From Bog-756 sp963703145 (GTDB taxonomy: Bacteria > Actinomycetota > Acidimicrobiia > Acidimicrobiales > RAAP-2), in the NCBI GenBank assembly GCA_963703145.1, contig OY969793.1, forward strand, positions 1,488,001-1,552,000: DNA of 64,000 nt. The letters run 5' to 3'. A program made the position numbers and the translations under genes. Shown piece by piece: positions 34,843 to 44,405 of the stretch; position 1 is the stretch's first letter, and each line of letters begins with the position of its first letter. The notes under the pieces were generated by a model. That model searched no databases and had not been told where the DNA came from. It saw only the letters and a list, made by a program, of their open reading frames with translations.

Positions 34843-37800
34843 GTGGCCACACGGTCCTTCACCCATCTGCACACCCACACCGAGTTCTCGATGCTGGACG
34901 GTGCCGCCCGGGTCAAGGACCTGGTCCAAGCGGCGGTGGAGGACGGGCAGCCGGCCCTCGGCATCACCGACCACGGCAACATGTACGGGGTCCTCGACTT
35001 CTACGCCGCGTGCCGCGCCGCGGGCATCAACCCGGTCATCGGCACCGAGGCCTACATGGCCGGCGACTCCCGCTTCGACCGCCCGGTCCGCAAAGGCAAG
35101 GTCGACGACACCGGGGGCGACACCGGTGGAGGCGAGAAGCTCTACTACCACCTGACCCTCCTGGCCGAGAGCAATCAGGGCTACCGCAACCTGTTGAAGC
35201 TGTCCTCGGCCGCCTACCTCGAGGGGTACTACTACAAGCCGCGGGTCGACTGGGAGCTGCTGGAGCGCCACAGTCCCGGGCTCATCGCCACCACCGGCTG
35301 CCTCGGCGGCGTGGTCCTCCAGGCCCTGCTGGCCGACGACCGCATCAAGGCCGAGACACTGGCGGCCCGGCTCCAGGACATCTTCGGCAAGGGCAACCTC
35401 TTCGTGGAGCTCCAGGACCACGGGCTTCCCGAGCAGCACAAGACCAACCCGGCCCTGGTCGAGATCGCCCGGCGGATCGGCGCCCCCCTGCTCGCCACCA
35501 ACGACAGCCACTACACCCACCGCGAGGACCACGTGGCCCACGACGCCCTCTTGTGCGTCCAGACCGGTGCCCTGATCGACGATCCCAAGCGCTTCAAGTT
35601 CGAGGGCGAGGAGCATTACCTGAAGTCGGCGGCCGAGATGCGCCATCTCTTCGCCGAGCTCCCCGAGGCCTGTGACAACACGCTGCTCATCGCCGAGCGG
35701 GCCAATGTGGAGATCGACTTCGGCCGGCCGAGCCTGCCGCGCTTCCCGGTGCCCGACGAGTTCGTCGGCGACACCTACGAGGAACGGGCCGCCGCCTATC
35801 TCCGGCACCTGAGCATCGAGGGGGCCAAGGAACGCTACGGCCACCCGATCCCCGCCGAGGTGATGACCCGGCTCGACTACGAGCTCGGCGTGATCGGCGA
35901 GATGGGCTTCTCGGCGTACTTCCTCGTGGTGTGGGACCTCATCCGCTTCGCCCGGTCACGTCGGATCCGGGTGGGCCCGGGCCGGGGTCGGCGGCCGGCT
36001 GCTGTGTGGCCTACTGCCTCCAGATCGTGGACCTCGACCCCATCCGCTACGACCTCCTCTTCGAGCGGTTCCTCAACCCCGGCCGGATCCAGATGCCCGA
36101 CATCGACATGGACTTCGACGAGCGCTACCGGGGCGACATGATCAAGTACGCCGCCGATCGCTATGGGTCGGACCACGTGGCCCAGATCGTCACCTTCTCC
36201 ACCATCAAGGCGCGGGCAGCAGTACGCGACGCCGCCCGGGTGCTCGGCTACCCGTACATCGTCGGCGACAAGATCGCCAAGGCCATGCCTCCCCTGCTCA
36301 TGGGTCGAGATACCCCGTTGGCCGCCTGCCTGTCCCGCACCGAGGGCCACGAGGACGGCTTTGCCGCCGCCGCCGAGCTGCGCACGATGTACGACACCGA
36401 CCCCGAGGCCCAGCGGGTCATCGATGTGGCCAAGGGCCTGGAGGGCCTCCGGCGCCAGGACGGCATCCACGCCGCCGCCGTGGTGATCACCGACGAGCCG
36501 CTGACCGAGTACGTCCCGGTCCAGCGCAAGCCGGACGGCAACAATCCCGACGAGGCCCCCGTCGTCACGCAGTACGAGATGCACGGGGTCGAGGACCTCG
36601 GCCTGCTCAAGATGGACTTCCTCGGGCTCCGCAACCTCTCGGTGATCGAGCGCACCTTGGACCTCATCGAGGTGTCCACCGGGGAGCGCCCCGACATCGA
36701 CCACATCCCGCTCGACGACCCCGACACCTTCGCCATGCTGTGCCGCGGGGACTCCATGGGCGTCTTCCAGCTCGAGGGCGGGCCCATGCGCTCGCTCATG
36801 CGCTCGCTTGCCCCCACCAGTTTCGACGACGTCGCCGCCCTGGTCGCCCTGTACCGACCGGGGCCCATGGCTGCCAACATGCACCGCGACTACGCCGACC
36901 GCAAGAACGGGCGCCAGGCGGTCAGCTACCTCCATCCTGATTTGGAGGAGATCCTCGGCGACACCTACGGCCTGATGATCTACCAGGAGTCGGTCATGCG
37001 GGTGGCCCAGAAAATTGCCGGCTACGACCTGGCCGAGGCCGACAACCTGCGCAAGGCGTGCGGCAAGAAGATCCGCGCCCTCATCCAGGCCGAGCGCGAG
37101 AAGTTCATCGCCGGCTGTGTGGCCACCGGCTACGAGGAGTCGCTCGGCACCGCGCTGTTCGACATCATCGAGCCCTTCGCCGACTACGCCTTCAACAAGT
37201 CCCACGCCTACGGGTACGGCTTCATCGCCTACCAGACGGCCTGGTTGAAGGCCCACTACCCGGTCGAGTACCTGGCCAGTCTCTTGACCTCGGTCAAGGA
37301 CAACAAGGACAAGACGGCGGTGTACCTGGGCGAGTGCCGATCCATGGGCATCGAGGTCCTGGTGCCCGACGTCAACCGGTCCCTGTCCGAGTTCGCCGCC
37401 GACTTCTCGGCCGGCCAGGACGCCCTCGGCCAGCAGGGGGACGCCGAGGCGATCGGTCGGCGGGGCGACCATCCCGGGGCCATCACCTTCGGGCTGTCCG
37501 CCGTGCGCAACGTGGGCGAGGGCCTGGTGGAGCTCATCGTCGATGAGCGTGGGCGAGGCGGCACCTTCGTCGACTTCTACGACTTCTGCCAGCGCGTCGA
37601 TCCCCAGGTCCTCAACAAGCGGACGCTCGAGTCCTTGATCAAGGCGGGCGGCTTCGACTCCCTCGGCCACCCGAGGCGGGGCCTGTGTCTGGTGTTCGAA
37701 GAGATCGTGGACCGCACCCTCGAGCGACGTCGCGAGCACGAGGCCGGCGTGGTCTCGCTGTTCGCCAGCCTGGAACCCGAGACCGACGGCCAGACCATCG

Positions 37801-38498
37801 GGTTCGGCGACACCCGGACGCCCATCCCGGACACCGAGTTCGACAAGTCCCAGCGGCTGGCCTTCGAAAAAGAGATGCTCGGGCTCTACATCAGTGACCA
37901 CCCGCTGATGGGGCTGGAGAGCTCGCTGGCCCGCCTGACCGACTGCACGCTGGCCGAGCTCCGGGACATCGACCCCGAGGCACCGGCCCTGGGCGGCGGG
38001 GGCGGCTACGGCGGCGAGGGCCAGATCCGGACGGTGGGTGGGGTGGTGACCGAGCTGAACCGCCGCTACACCAAAAAGGGCGACCTGATGGCCACCTTCG
38101 TGCTGGAGGACCTCAATGCCTCCATCGAGGTCTTCGTGTTCCCCAAGTCGATGGCCGACTACGGCGCACTCCTCGACGACGATGCCATCGTCGTGCTGAA
38201 GAGCCGGGTCGACCTGCGTGACGACCGGCTCAAGCTAATCTGCATGGAGGTCAAGCGCCCCGAGTTGGCGGCGACGGGCACCGGGGAGCTCCGGATCTCC
38301 CTGCCCCTGAACGCGCTGACCGACACCGTGGTGGAGAGCCTGAAGCGGCTCTTGTCCGAGCACCCGGGCGACTCACCGGTCTTCCTCCATGTCGGGGAGA
38401 AGGTCCTCCGGCTCCCCGCCGAGTTCAACGTGGACTCCACCCGCGGGCTGATCGGCGAGTTGCGGGTCCTCCTCGGGCCCACCTCCATCCAGGGCTAG
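34843..38498 (+). CDS. dnaE: DNA polymerase III alpha subunit (one frameshift)
   Basis: The replicative polymerase catalytic subunit. It starts with a PHP domain (HLHTHTEFSML at 8-18, ITDHGNMYG), then the polymerase palm with PDIDMDFDERYRGDMI, the fingers (YGLMIYQESVMRVAQ, FNKSHAYGYG), and a C-terminal OB fold with VTELNRRYTKKGDLMATFVLED. The frame shifts at the GGGG run 35984-35987; adding one G gives GPGRGSAAGCCVAY and a protein of about 1219 aa. The gene is essential, so this is almost certainly an assembly error. GTG start. Whether it is DnaE1 or DnaE2 is not certain, but the full-length PHP and OB suggest DnaE1. Confidence 0.95.
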
Positions 38499-38612
38499 TC
38501 CCCGGTCGGCGTGCCCGACCGTCGGTCCAGGTGGGGGCGGTGACGAGGCACCTCGGGGGCCGGGGCGGGCCCGTGGCGGGAGGGCGCGACAGGCCCGCTC
38601 GGAGGCCCGGAT

Positions 38613-38641
38613 ACGACAGCGGGCGAAAAACCCCGTAAAAT
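38613..38641 (+). promoter_or_regulatory. promoter upstream of the 38780 gene
   Basis: ACGACA (38613-38618) and TAAAAT (38636-38641) are separated by 17 bases. The -35 matches four and the -10 five of six consensus positions, notable in GC-rich DNA. The implied TSS near 38648 gives a leader of about 130 bases. Confidence 0.55.
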
Positions 38642-38645
38642 CAAT

Positions 38646-38766
38646 CCACGGCTCCTGGCGTGGAGGCCCGCACATCCGCTTTCGCCGTGCGGCGAGGTGG
38701 ACCAAGGGGGTGTTCCTGGCCAAACGGACGGGAGCCGTCGGCTGACGCCGCATGGAGACCGAGGAG
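38646..38766 (+). ncRNA. candidate structured 5' leader (three-way junction)
   Basis: Read as RNA from the promoter at 38613-38641, the leader has a short hairpin (CCACG/CGTGG, 38646-38663), then a 10-pair closing stem (38685-38694 with 38746-38755, one G-U pair). Inside it are two hairpins, CC-AGG/CCT-GG (38702-38719, one bulge) and GACGG/CCGTC with a GAG loop (38727-38739). The ribosome site GAGGAG (38761-38766) follows at once. I recognise no known riboswitch class. GC-rich sequence folds readily, so the structure is a hypothesis. Confidence 0.35.
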
Positions 38767-38779
38767 TACGGAACGGCAT

Positions 38780-39454
38780 ATGTCCATCCAGGTGGAGACC
38801 AAGGACTGCACATCGATCAGCGATGCCGAGTTGGCCGAGATGGCCGACCTGTGCGCTGAGCGGGAACCTCGATTCGACATCGGGTTCCTGTCCAAACAGC
38901 GCGAGGAGTGGGTACTCGTCACCCGCGCCCGTGAGGGGGCCAAACTGCGGGGGTACTCGTTCTCGACCCTCGAGCGGATCGGCGGCACCCCATCGCTGCT
39001 GATCGGGCTGGCGACGGTGGACCGCACCTCGCGGGCCGACACGGTGCTGCGGGCCATGATGGGCGACAAGTACCGGCGGGCCCTGTTGGCCTTCCCGGAC
39101 GAGGACGTGCTGGTGGGAACCCGGCTGCTGGCCCCCGAGGGGTTCCGGGCCTTTGCCGGGCTGACCGACGTGGTCCCCGGCCCGGACCACAAGGCCACCG
39201 GCGAAGAGCGGGCCTGGGGACGTCGCCTGGCCAAGCGGTTCGGGGCCGACGGCCGGATCGACGACCGGACCTTCGTGGTCAGCGGGGACGGCTGCGAGGC
39301 CGGTGGGTTCGACTTCTTGAGCCCCAAGGCGGCGGCACCGACTGAGGTCACCGTGTTCTTCGAGGGCGTAGAGGCCACATCCGGCGGGCGCCTGGTGGCG
39401 TTCGGCTGGGCCATGGCCGAGGATCTGGCGGGCGGAAAGCTGGGCGGGCGCTGA
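38780..39454 (+). CDS. GNAT-like protein of unknown function
   Basis: The 224-aa product resembles an acetyltransferase fold: an N-terminal helix ISDAELAEMADLCAE, strands EEWVLVTRAREGAKLRGYSFSTLER and SLLIGLATV, then DRTSRADTVLRAMM in the place of the GNAT acetyl-CoA loop, but without the classical Arg/Gln-x-x-Gly-x-Gly. Substrate unknown. The ATG lies 13 bases after GAGGAG, a long spacing, and downstream of a structured leader and its own promoter. In-frame sequence to 38660 upstream is leader, not coding. Confidence 0.65.
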   Translation: MSIQVETKDCTSISDAELAEMADLCAEREPRFDIGFLSKQREEWVLVTRAREGAKLRGYSFSTLERIGGTPSLLIGLATVDRTSRADTVLRAMMGDKYRRALLAFPDEDVLVGTRLLAPEGFRAFAGLTDVVPGPDHKATGEERAWGRRLAKRFGADGRIDDRTFVVSGDGCEAGGFDFLSPKAAAPTEVTVFFEGVEATSGGRLVAFGWAMAEDLAGGKLGGR

Positions 39455-39530
39455 GCGTCACCCGGTCCGGCGGGGTCGTTCGGACGGTGGGTGCCCGAGG
39501 CGGTCAAGTCCGTTGCACCCCCAGAAGCAA

Positions 39531-39536
39531 TAGCAT
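39531..39536 (+). promoter_or_regulatory. -10 element TAGCAT before the Rrf2 gene
   Basis: TAGCAT ends six bases before the GTG at 39543, with no ribosome site between. Confidence 0.45.
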
Positions 39537-39542
39537 GGCCTC

Positions 39543-39992
39543 GTGAAGGTATCGACGCGAGGCGACTACGCCAGCAGGGCCCTACTCTCCCTGGCCCTCC
39601 ATACCGACGGCGACGGGCCCACCGCCGTGCGGGACATCGCCGAGCGGACCGGCCTCCCGCAGCCCTATCTGGAGCAGATCCTCCTGGCCCTGAAGGGGGC
39701 GGGCCTGGTGCGCTCCAAGCGCGGTGTGGGCGGCGGCTACGTGCTGGCCCGGTCACCCGAGGAGATCACCCTCTCCCAGATCGTCTCGGCCGTCGACGGG
39801 CCCATCGTGGCCGGCGACTTCGGTCTCCCCCACGAGAACGGCGCCTGTGACCACGAGGGCCAGTGCGTGCTGCTCACCGTGTGGGCCGACCTCGGCGAGC
39901 ACATGCGGACCCACCTCGACTCGTACAATCTGGCCGACATGGTGGCCCGGGCCCAGGGCCGGGTTCCCGCCCTCCGCCAGACCGCCGGCTGA
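39543..39992 (+). CDS. Rrf2 family transcriptional regulator
   Basis: The 149-aa winged-helix protein begins MKVSTRGDYASRALLSLA and has the Rrf2 recognition region LPQPYLEQILLALKGAGLVRSKRGVGGGYVLAR. A short Cys pair, CDHEGQC, sits where IscR and NsrR bind their [Fe-S] cluster, but only two cysteines are present, so a cluster would need another ligand. The target is unknown; sensing of redox, NO or iron is typical of the family. Confidence 0.9.
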   Translation: MKVSTRGDYASRALLSLALHTDGDGPTAVRDIAERTGLPQPYLEQILLALKGAGLVRSKRGVGGGYVLARSPEEITLSQIVSAVDGPIVAGDFGLPHENGACDHEGQCVLLTVWADLGEHMRTHLDSYNLADMVARAQGRVPALRQTAG

Positions 39993-40031
39993 TCCCACCG
40001 TTCCCATCGCCGTCGGCCCGCTGACCACTGC

Positions 40032-41132
40032 GTGAGCATGGGCCGCGACCTCGTCCTCGCCCTGGGCATCATGGTCCTGGTGGTCAACGCCGCCGGTGTC
40101 ATCGTCGTCCTCATCGTGCCCCGCTCGGGCTCGGGGCTGGTGGCCTACCCCATGCGGGCGGTGCGGGCCCTCTTCCGGGGGCTCGCCTCCCTGGCCCGGC
40201 GCTACGCCACCAAGGACCGGATTCTGGCCATCAGCGAACCCGTGGCCCTGGTGGTCCTGCTGGCCACCTGGCTCACCGTCACCGTGGTGGGGTTCACCCT
40301 GGTCAACTGGGGTCTGGGGCACGGCACGCTCGACCAGGCCTTCTCCGAGGCCGGTTCGTCGGTGTTCACGCTGGGCTTCGCCCTCAACCACCAGACCGGC
40401 TCCCACATCGTGGACTTCGTGGCGGCGGGGACCGGCATGGTGCTGGTGGCCCTCCAGATCGCCTACCTGCCCACCATCTACAGCGCCTACAACCGCAGAG
40501 AGACCCTGGTCACCCTGCTGGAGAGCCGGGCCGGGGCGCCGGCCTGGGGGCCCGAACTCCTCATGCGCCACCAGCTCGTCGGGCTGATCGACAATCTGGC
40601 CAGCCTGTTCGCCGAGTGGGAGCGCTGGGCCGCCGACGTGGCCGAGAGCCACACCAGCTATCCGTCCCTGCTCTACCTGCGCTCCCCCCGCCCCCTCAAC
40701 TCGTGGGTGGTCAGTCTCATCGCCGTGATGGATGCCGCCGCCATGACCTTGGCGCTGGATCCCGAGGGCTCGCCGGTGGAGGCCCGCCTGTGCCTGCGGA
40801 TGGGTTTCAACTGCCTCCGGGACATCGCCCAGGCCACACGGATCCCCTTCGAGGCCGACCCGAGCCCCGACGACCCGATCCTGCTGCCCGAGGCCGACTT
40901 CCGCTCAGCGGCCGCCCGCCTGGCCGAGCTGGGCTACCCGGCGTCCCGGACGCTCGACGAGGCCTGGCCCCACTTCCGGGGCTGGCGGGTCAACTACGAG
41001 GCCGTGGCCTACGCCCTGGCCTCCGTGCTCAACGCGCCACCCGCTCCCTGGACCGGGCCGCGCCGCCTCTTCCCGGCCGAGTCGCTGGCCCCGAGCCGGC
41101 CGGCCGACCGCCAGCCGACGGCCACCCGCTGA
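40032..41132 (+). CDS. membrane protein with a 2TM channel-like N-terminal half
   Basis: Three hydrophobic segments are seen near residues 8-30, 70-92 and 125-150, followed by a soluble domain of about 210 residues. Between the second and third is AGSSVFTLGFALN, placed like the pore loop of 2TM potassium channels, although the filter sequence TLGFA departs from TVGYG. The soluble half (from YNRRETLVTLLESR) is helical. Homologues in actinobacteria are unnamed. It starts with GTG; an ATG six bases on is an alternative. Confidence 0.65.
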   Translation: MSMGRDLVLALGIMVLVVNAAGVIVVLIVPRSGSGLVAYPMRAVRALFRGLASLARRYATKDRILAISEPVALVVLLATWLTVTVVGFTLVNWGLGHGTLDQAFSEAGSSVFTLGFALNHQTGSHIVDFVAAGTGMVLVALQIAYLPTIYSAYNRRETLVTLLESRAGAPAWGPELLMRHQLVGLIDNLASLFAEWERWAADVAESHTSYPSLLYLRSPRPLNSWVVSLIAVMDAAAMTLALDPEGSPVEARLCLRMGFNCLRDIAQATRIPFEADPSPDDPILLPEADFRSAAARLAELGYPASRTLDEAWPHFRGWRVNYEAVAYALASVLNAPPAPWTGPRRLFPAESLAPSRPADRQPTATR

Positions 41133-41163
41133 ACGCCCTGTGGGCCCCCATCCGGCTGGCGGT

Positions 41164-41185
41164 CCTGTACCCGGGCCGGGTCAGG
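41164..41185. terminator. hairpin between convergent genes
   Basis: CCTG-T-ACCCG, loop GGC, CGGGT-CAGG forms a nine-pair stem with one bulge and overlaps the stop of the phosphatase gene. No T-run. Confidence 0.45.
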
Positions 41186-41756
41186 GCAGGTTCCAGCGGT
41201 TCACCACCGGTTGGCCCCGGTCCCACCCGAGCTCGCTGAGGCCGGCTGGGCCCAGGACGAACAGCCGGCCGCCGGACGGGTCGAGCCCGATCCAACGGGC
41301 CGCCAGGACCCGAAGGAGGTGCGAGTGGGCCACACAGGCGACGTCGCCGTCAACGGCCCTGACCCGCTCGATCACCCGGTCCACCCGGGCCCCGACCGCA
41401 GCGGCGGTCTCGCCCCCCGGGGCGCCGTCGGCAAAGAGCTCCCAGCCCGGGCGGGCCTCACGGATCTCGGGGGTGGTCAGGCCCTCGTAGTCGCCGTAGT
41501 CCCATTCGGCCAGGTCGGGGTCGATCTCGGCCCCCTCTCCCAGCCCGGCCAGTTCGCTCGTCTGGCGGGCACGGAGCAGGGGGCTGCACCGGACGGTGAC
41601 CAGCGGGACGTCAGCCAGCCGGGACCGCAGGGCCCGAGCCTGGGCCTCGCCCTCGGGGAGCAGCGGCAGGTCAGTTCGGCCGGTGTGGCGACCGCTCAGG
41701 CTCCACTCGGTCTCCCCGTGGCGGATGAGCAGGCATCGGTGACCGGATCGGGGCAT
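41181..41756 (-). CDS. histidine phosphatase family protein
   Basis: The 191-aa protein has the catalytic LIRHGETEWS motif (His13), the second part CSPLLRARQTSEL, the acid WDYGDYEGL and the late His in VAHSHLLRVLA, the set of the phosphoglycerate mutase-like branch. Substrate unknown; relatives act on sugar phosphates or metabolites such as alpha-ribazole phosphate. The start is the ATG of MPRSGHRC; a longer frame to 41792 is not supported. It is convergent with the membrane protein gene. Confidence 0.88.
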   Translation of the reverse strand: MPRSGHRCLLIRHGETEWSLSGRHTGRTDLPLLPEGEAQARALRSRLADVPLVTVRCSPLLRARQTSELAGLGEGAEIDPDLAEWDYGDYEGLTTPEIREARPGWELFADGAPGGETAAAVGARVDRVIERVRAVDGDVACVAHSHLLRVLAARWIGLDPSGGRLFVLGPAGLSELGWDRGQPVVNRWNLP

Positions 41757-41855
41757 CCGGACAGCCGACCACTCCGAACACCCACCGCGCAAACCCGATC
41801 ATCGTCCCGCCGGTCCGGGTAGGGCACGAGGATCGATGGGTAGAGCCACCGACAA

Positions 41856-41881
41856 GGAATGTCCTGGACCGATCGGGCGTT
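41856..41881 (+). promoter_or_regulatory. possible ECF-type promoter before the sigma factor gene
   Basis: GGAAT (41856-41860) and CGTT (41878-41881) are 17 bases apart, the pattern of SigE/SigH-type ECF promoters. It lies 41 bases before the sigma ATG. Confidence 0.3.
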
Positions 41882-41921
41882 GAAGCCGGTGTCGACCCTA
41901 TGACGATTGATGAGGAGAGGG

Positions 41922-42875
41922 ATGACGACTCGCACGTTGAGCAGAAACACCGAACGCCCGGCCCGCCCGGAGCCGGCTGCCCGGGCCACCGCCAAGCCGG
42001 TGGCCAGCGGCGGAAAGGGCGCGCCCGCCCGGGCCCAGGCCCGCAACCGGGGCACGGACGCCGACAGCCTGGGCCTGTTCCTCCGTGACCTCGACCACCA
42101 CCCCCTCCCGGACCACGAGGCCCAGACCGAGCTGGCCAAGCGGGTGGCCGCCGGCGACGACGCCGCTCGCCGCGAGATGGTGGCCGCCAACCTCCGGCTG
42201 GTGGTCCACTGGGCCCGCCGCTACCAGGACCGCGGCGTGGACCTCCCCGATCTCATCCAGGAGGGCACCTTCGGCCTGATGCGGGCCGTGGACAAGTTCG
42301 ACTGGGAGCGGGGCTTCCGGTTCTCGACCTACGCCACGTGGTGGATCCGCCAGGCGCTCCAGCGTGCCGTCCAGCAGCACGGGCGGACCATCCGCCTGCC
42401 CATGGAGGTGGCCGAGCGCAACCAGCAGGTCGACGCAGCCCTGTGGGAGCTCACCCACCAGTACCAGCGTCCGCCCACCGACGACGAGATGGACAACGCC
42501 ACCAACACCACGGCCGAGGTCCGCTCCGACCTGGCCCAGGTGGCCAGGGTGGTGGCCAGCCTGGACCAGCCGGCGGCCGCCGACTCCACGGCCACCCTCG
42601 GCGATCTGGTCTCCACCGACCTGAGCGACTTCGAGGACGAGGTCGCCTCGGAGCTCACCTTGGACCTGGTCCGCCAGGCCGTCGACCGGCTCAGCGACCT
42701 CCAGCGCCAGGTGATCCGTCACCGGTTCGGGTTCGACGGCACCGATCCCGCCTCGCTCCAGACCACCGCCGAGCGGCTGGGCATCGGGGTGCGCAAGGTG
42801 CGCCAGGCCGAGGCCGAGGCACTCGAGGTCCTGGGCGACAGCCAGATGCTCGAGGCGGCCCACGAGGCCGCCTGA
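41922..42875 (+). CDS. RNA polymerase sigma-70 family factor (group 2-like)
   Basis: The 317-aa protein has a basic, disordered N-terminus of about 45 residues, then region 1.2-like DADSLGLFLRDLDHHPLP, region 2 (AANLRLVVHWARRYQDRG, DLIQEGTFGLMRAVDKFDW, RGFRFSTYATWWIRQALQRA), region 3 (ERNQQVDAALWELTHQYQRPPTD) and region 4 (LSDLQRQVIRHRFGFDG, RLGIGVRKVRQAEAEALEVL). This makes it a primary-like alternative sigma, comparable to SigB/HrdB paralogues. The ATG follows GAGGAGAGGG. A possible ECF-type promoter upstream hints at stress control. Confidence 0.92.
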   Translation: MTTRTLSRNTERPARPEPAARATAKPVASGGKGAPARAQARNRGTDADSLGLFLRDLDHHPLPDHEAQTELAKRVAAGDDAARREMVAANLRLVVHWARRYQDRGVDLPDLIQEGTFGLMRAVDKFDWERGFRFSTYATWWIRQALQRAVQQHGRTIRLPMEVAERNQQVDAALWELTHQYQRPPTDDEMDNATNTTAEVRSDLAQVARVVASLDQPAAADSTATLGDLVSTDLSDFEDEVASELTLDLVRQAVDRLSDLQRQVIRHRFGFDGTDPASLQTTAERLGIGVRKVRQAEAEALEVLGDSQMLEAAHEAA

Positions 42876-42881
42876 CCCCTC

Positions 42882-42903
42882 GCCCCGGCGGTGACGCCGG
42901 GGC
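42882..42903. terminator. 9-bp perfect hairpin with GTGA tetraloop between convergent genes
   Basis: GCCCCGGCG, loop GTGA, CGCCGGGGC lies between the ends of the sigma factor gene and rluD. The stable GNRA-type loop and position suggest a bidirectional terminator; no T-run. Confidence 0.6.
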
Positions 42904-42912
42904 CCGGCCCGG

Positions 42913-43874
<962 letters not shown>

Positions 43875-43878
<4 letters not shown>

Positions 43879-44405
43879 GAGGGACCGCGGACCAAGGACA
43901 CCACCAACAGGACACAGCCCACGGTGATGGAGGCGTCGGCCACATTGAAGGTGGGCCAGAAGTGGAGGGCGACGAAGTCCACCACCGCGCCGTGATCGCC
44001 ACGGACCAACCGGTCGGCCAGGTTGCCCAGGGCGCCACCGAGAATCAGCCCGAGGATGGCGGCCCGGCTCGTCGACGACGAGCGCCACACCAAGGTGGCG
44101 AGGACGGCCACCAAGACCACCGCCACGACCACCAGCACCGCGCTGTCCCGTTGGAACAGGCTGAACGCCGAACCGGTGTTGCGGGACAGTTCGAAGTCGA
44201 GCGTGCCGATCAGGTGGATCGGGCCCGCCGCCAGACGGCTGACCGCCCACCACTTGGTCAGCTGGTCGATCACCACCACCGCCAGGGCCACCGAGCCGGC
44301 GACCGCCAGGCGCCGGGCGCCCGAGGCCCGGCCCGGATGCTCCACTACCACGGCGGGCTCATCGGTCAGCGTCGTGACAGCCCACCGCTCTTGCAGGCGA
44401 CGCAC
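43875..44405 (-). CDS. lspA: lipoprotein signal peptidase
   Basis: An inner-membrane aspartic protease that removes the signal peptide of diacylglyceryl-prolipoproteins such as that at 12659. Four membrane helices are visible, along with the motifs VIDQLTKWWAV, SRNTGSAFSLF and the catalytic pair in GNLADRL and FNVADASITVG. The start is uncertain: GTG at 44405 overlaps the traR end, and a GTG at 44351 gives 158 aa with a shorter cytoplasmic tail. It follows traR and precedes rluD. Confidence 0.94.

Noticed and set aside
35877..37901. 674-codon open frame antisense to dnaE
   Set aside because: It mirrors the codon pattern of dnaE on the other strand, contains no recognisable domain and is a consequence of high GC; the sense strand has an unmistakable polymerase.
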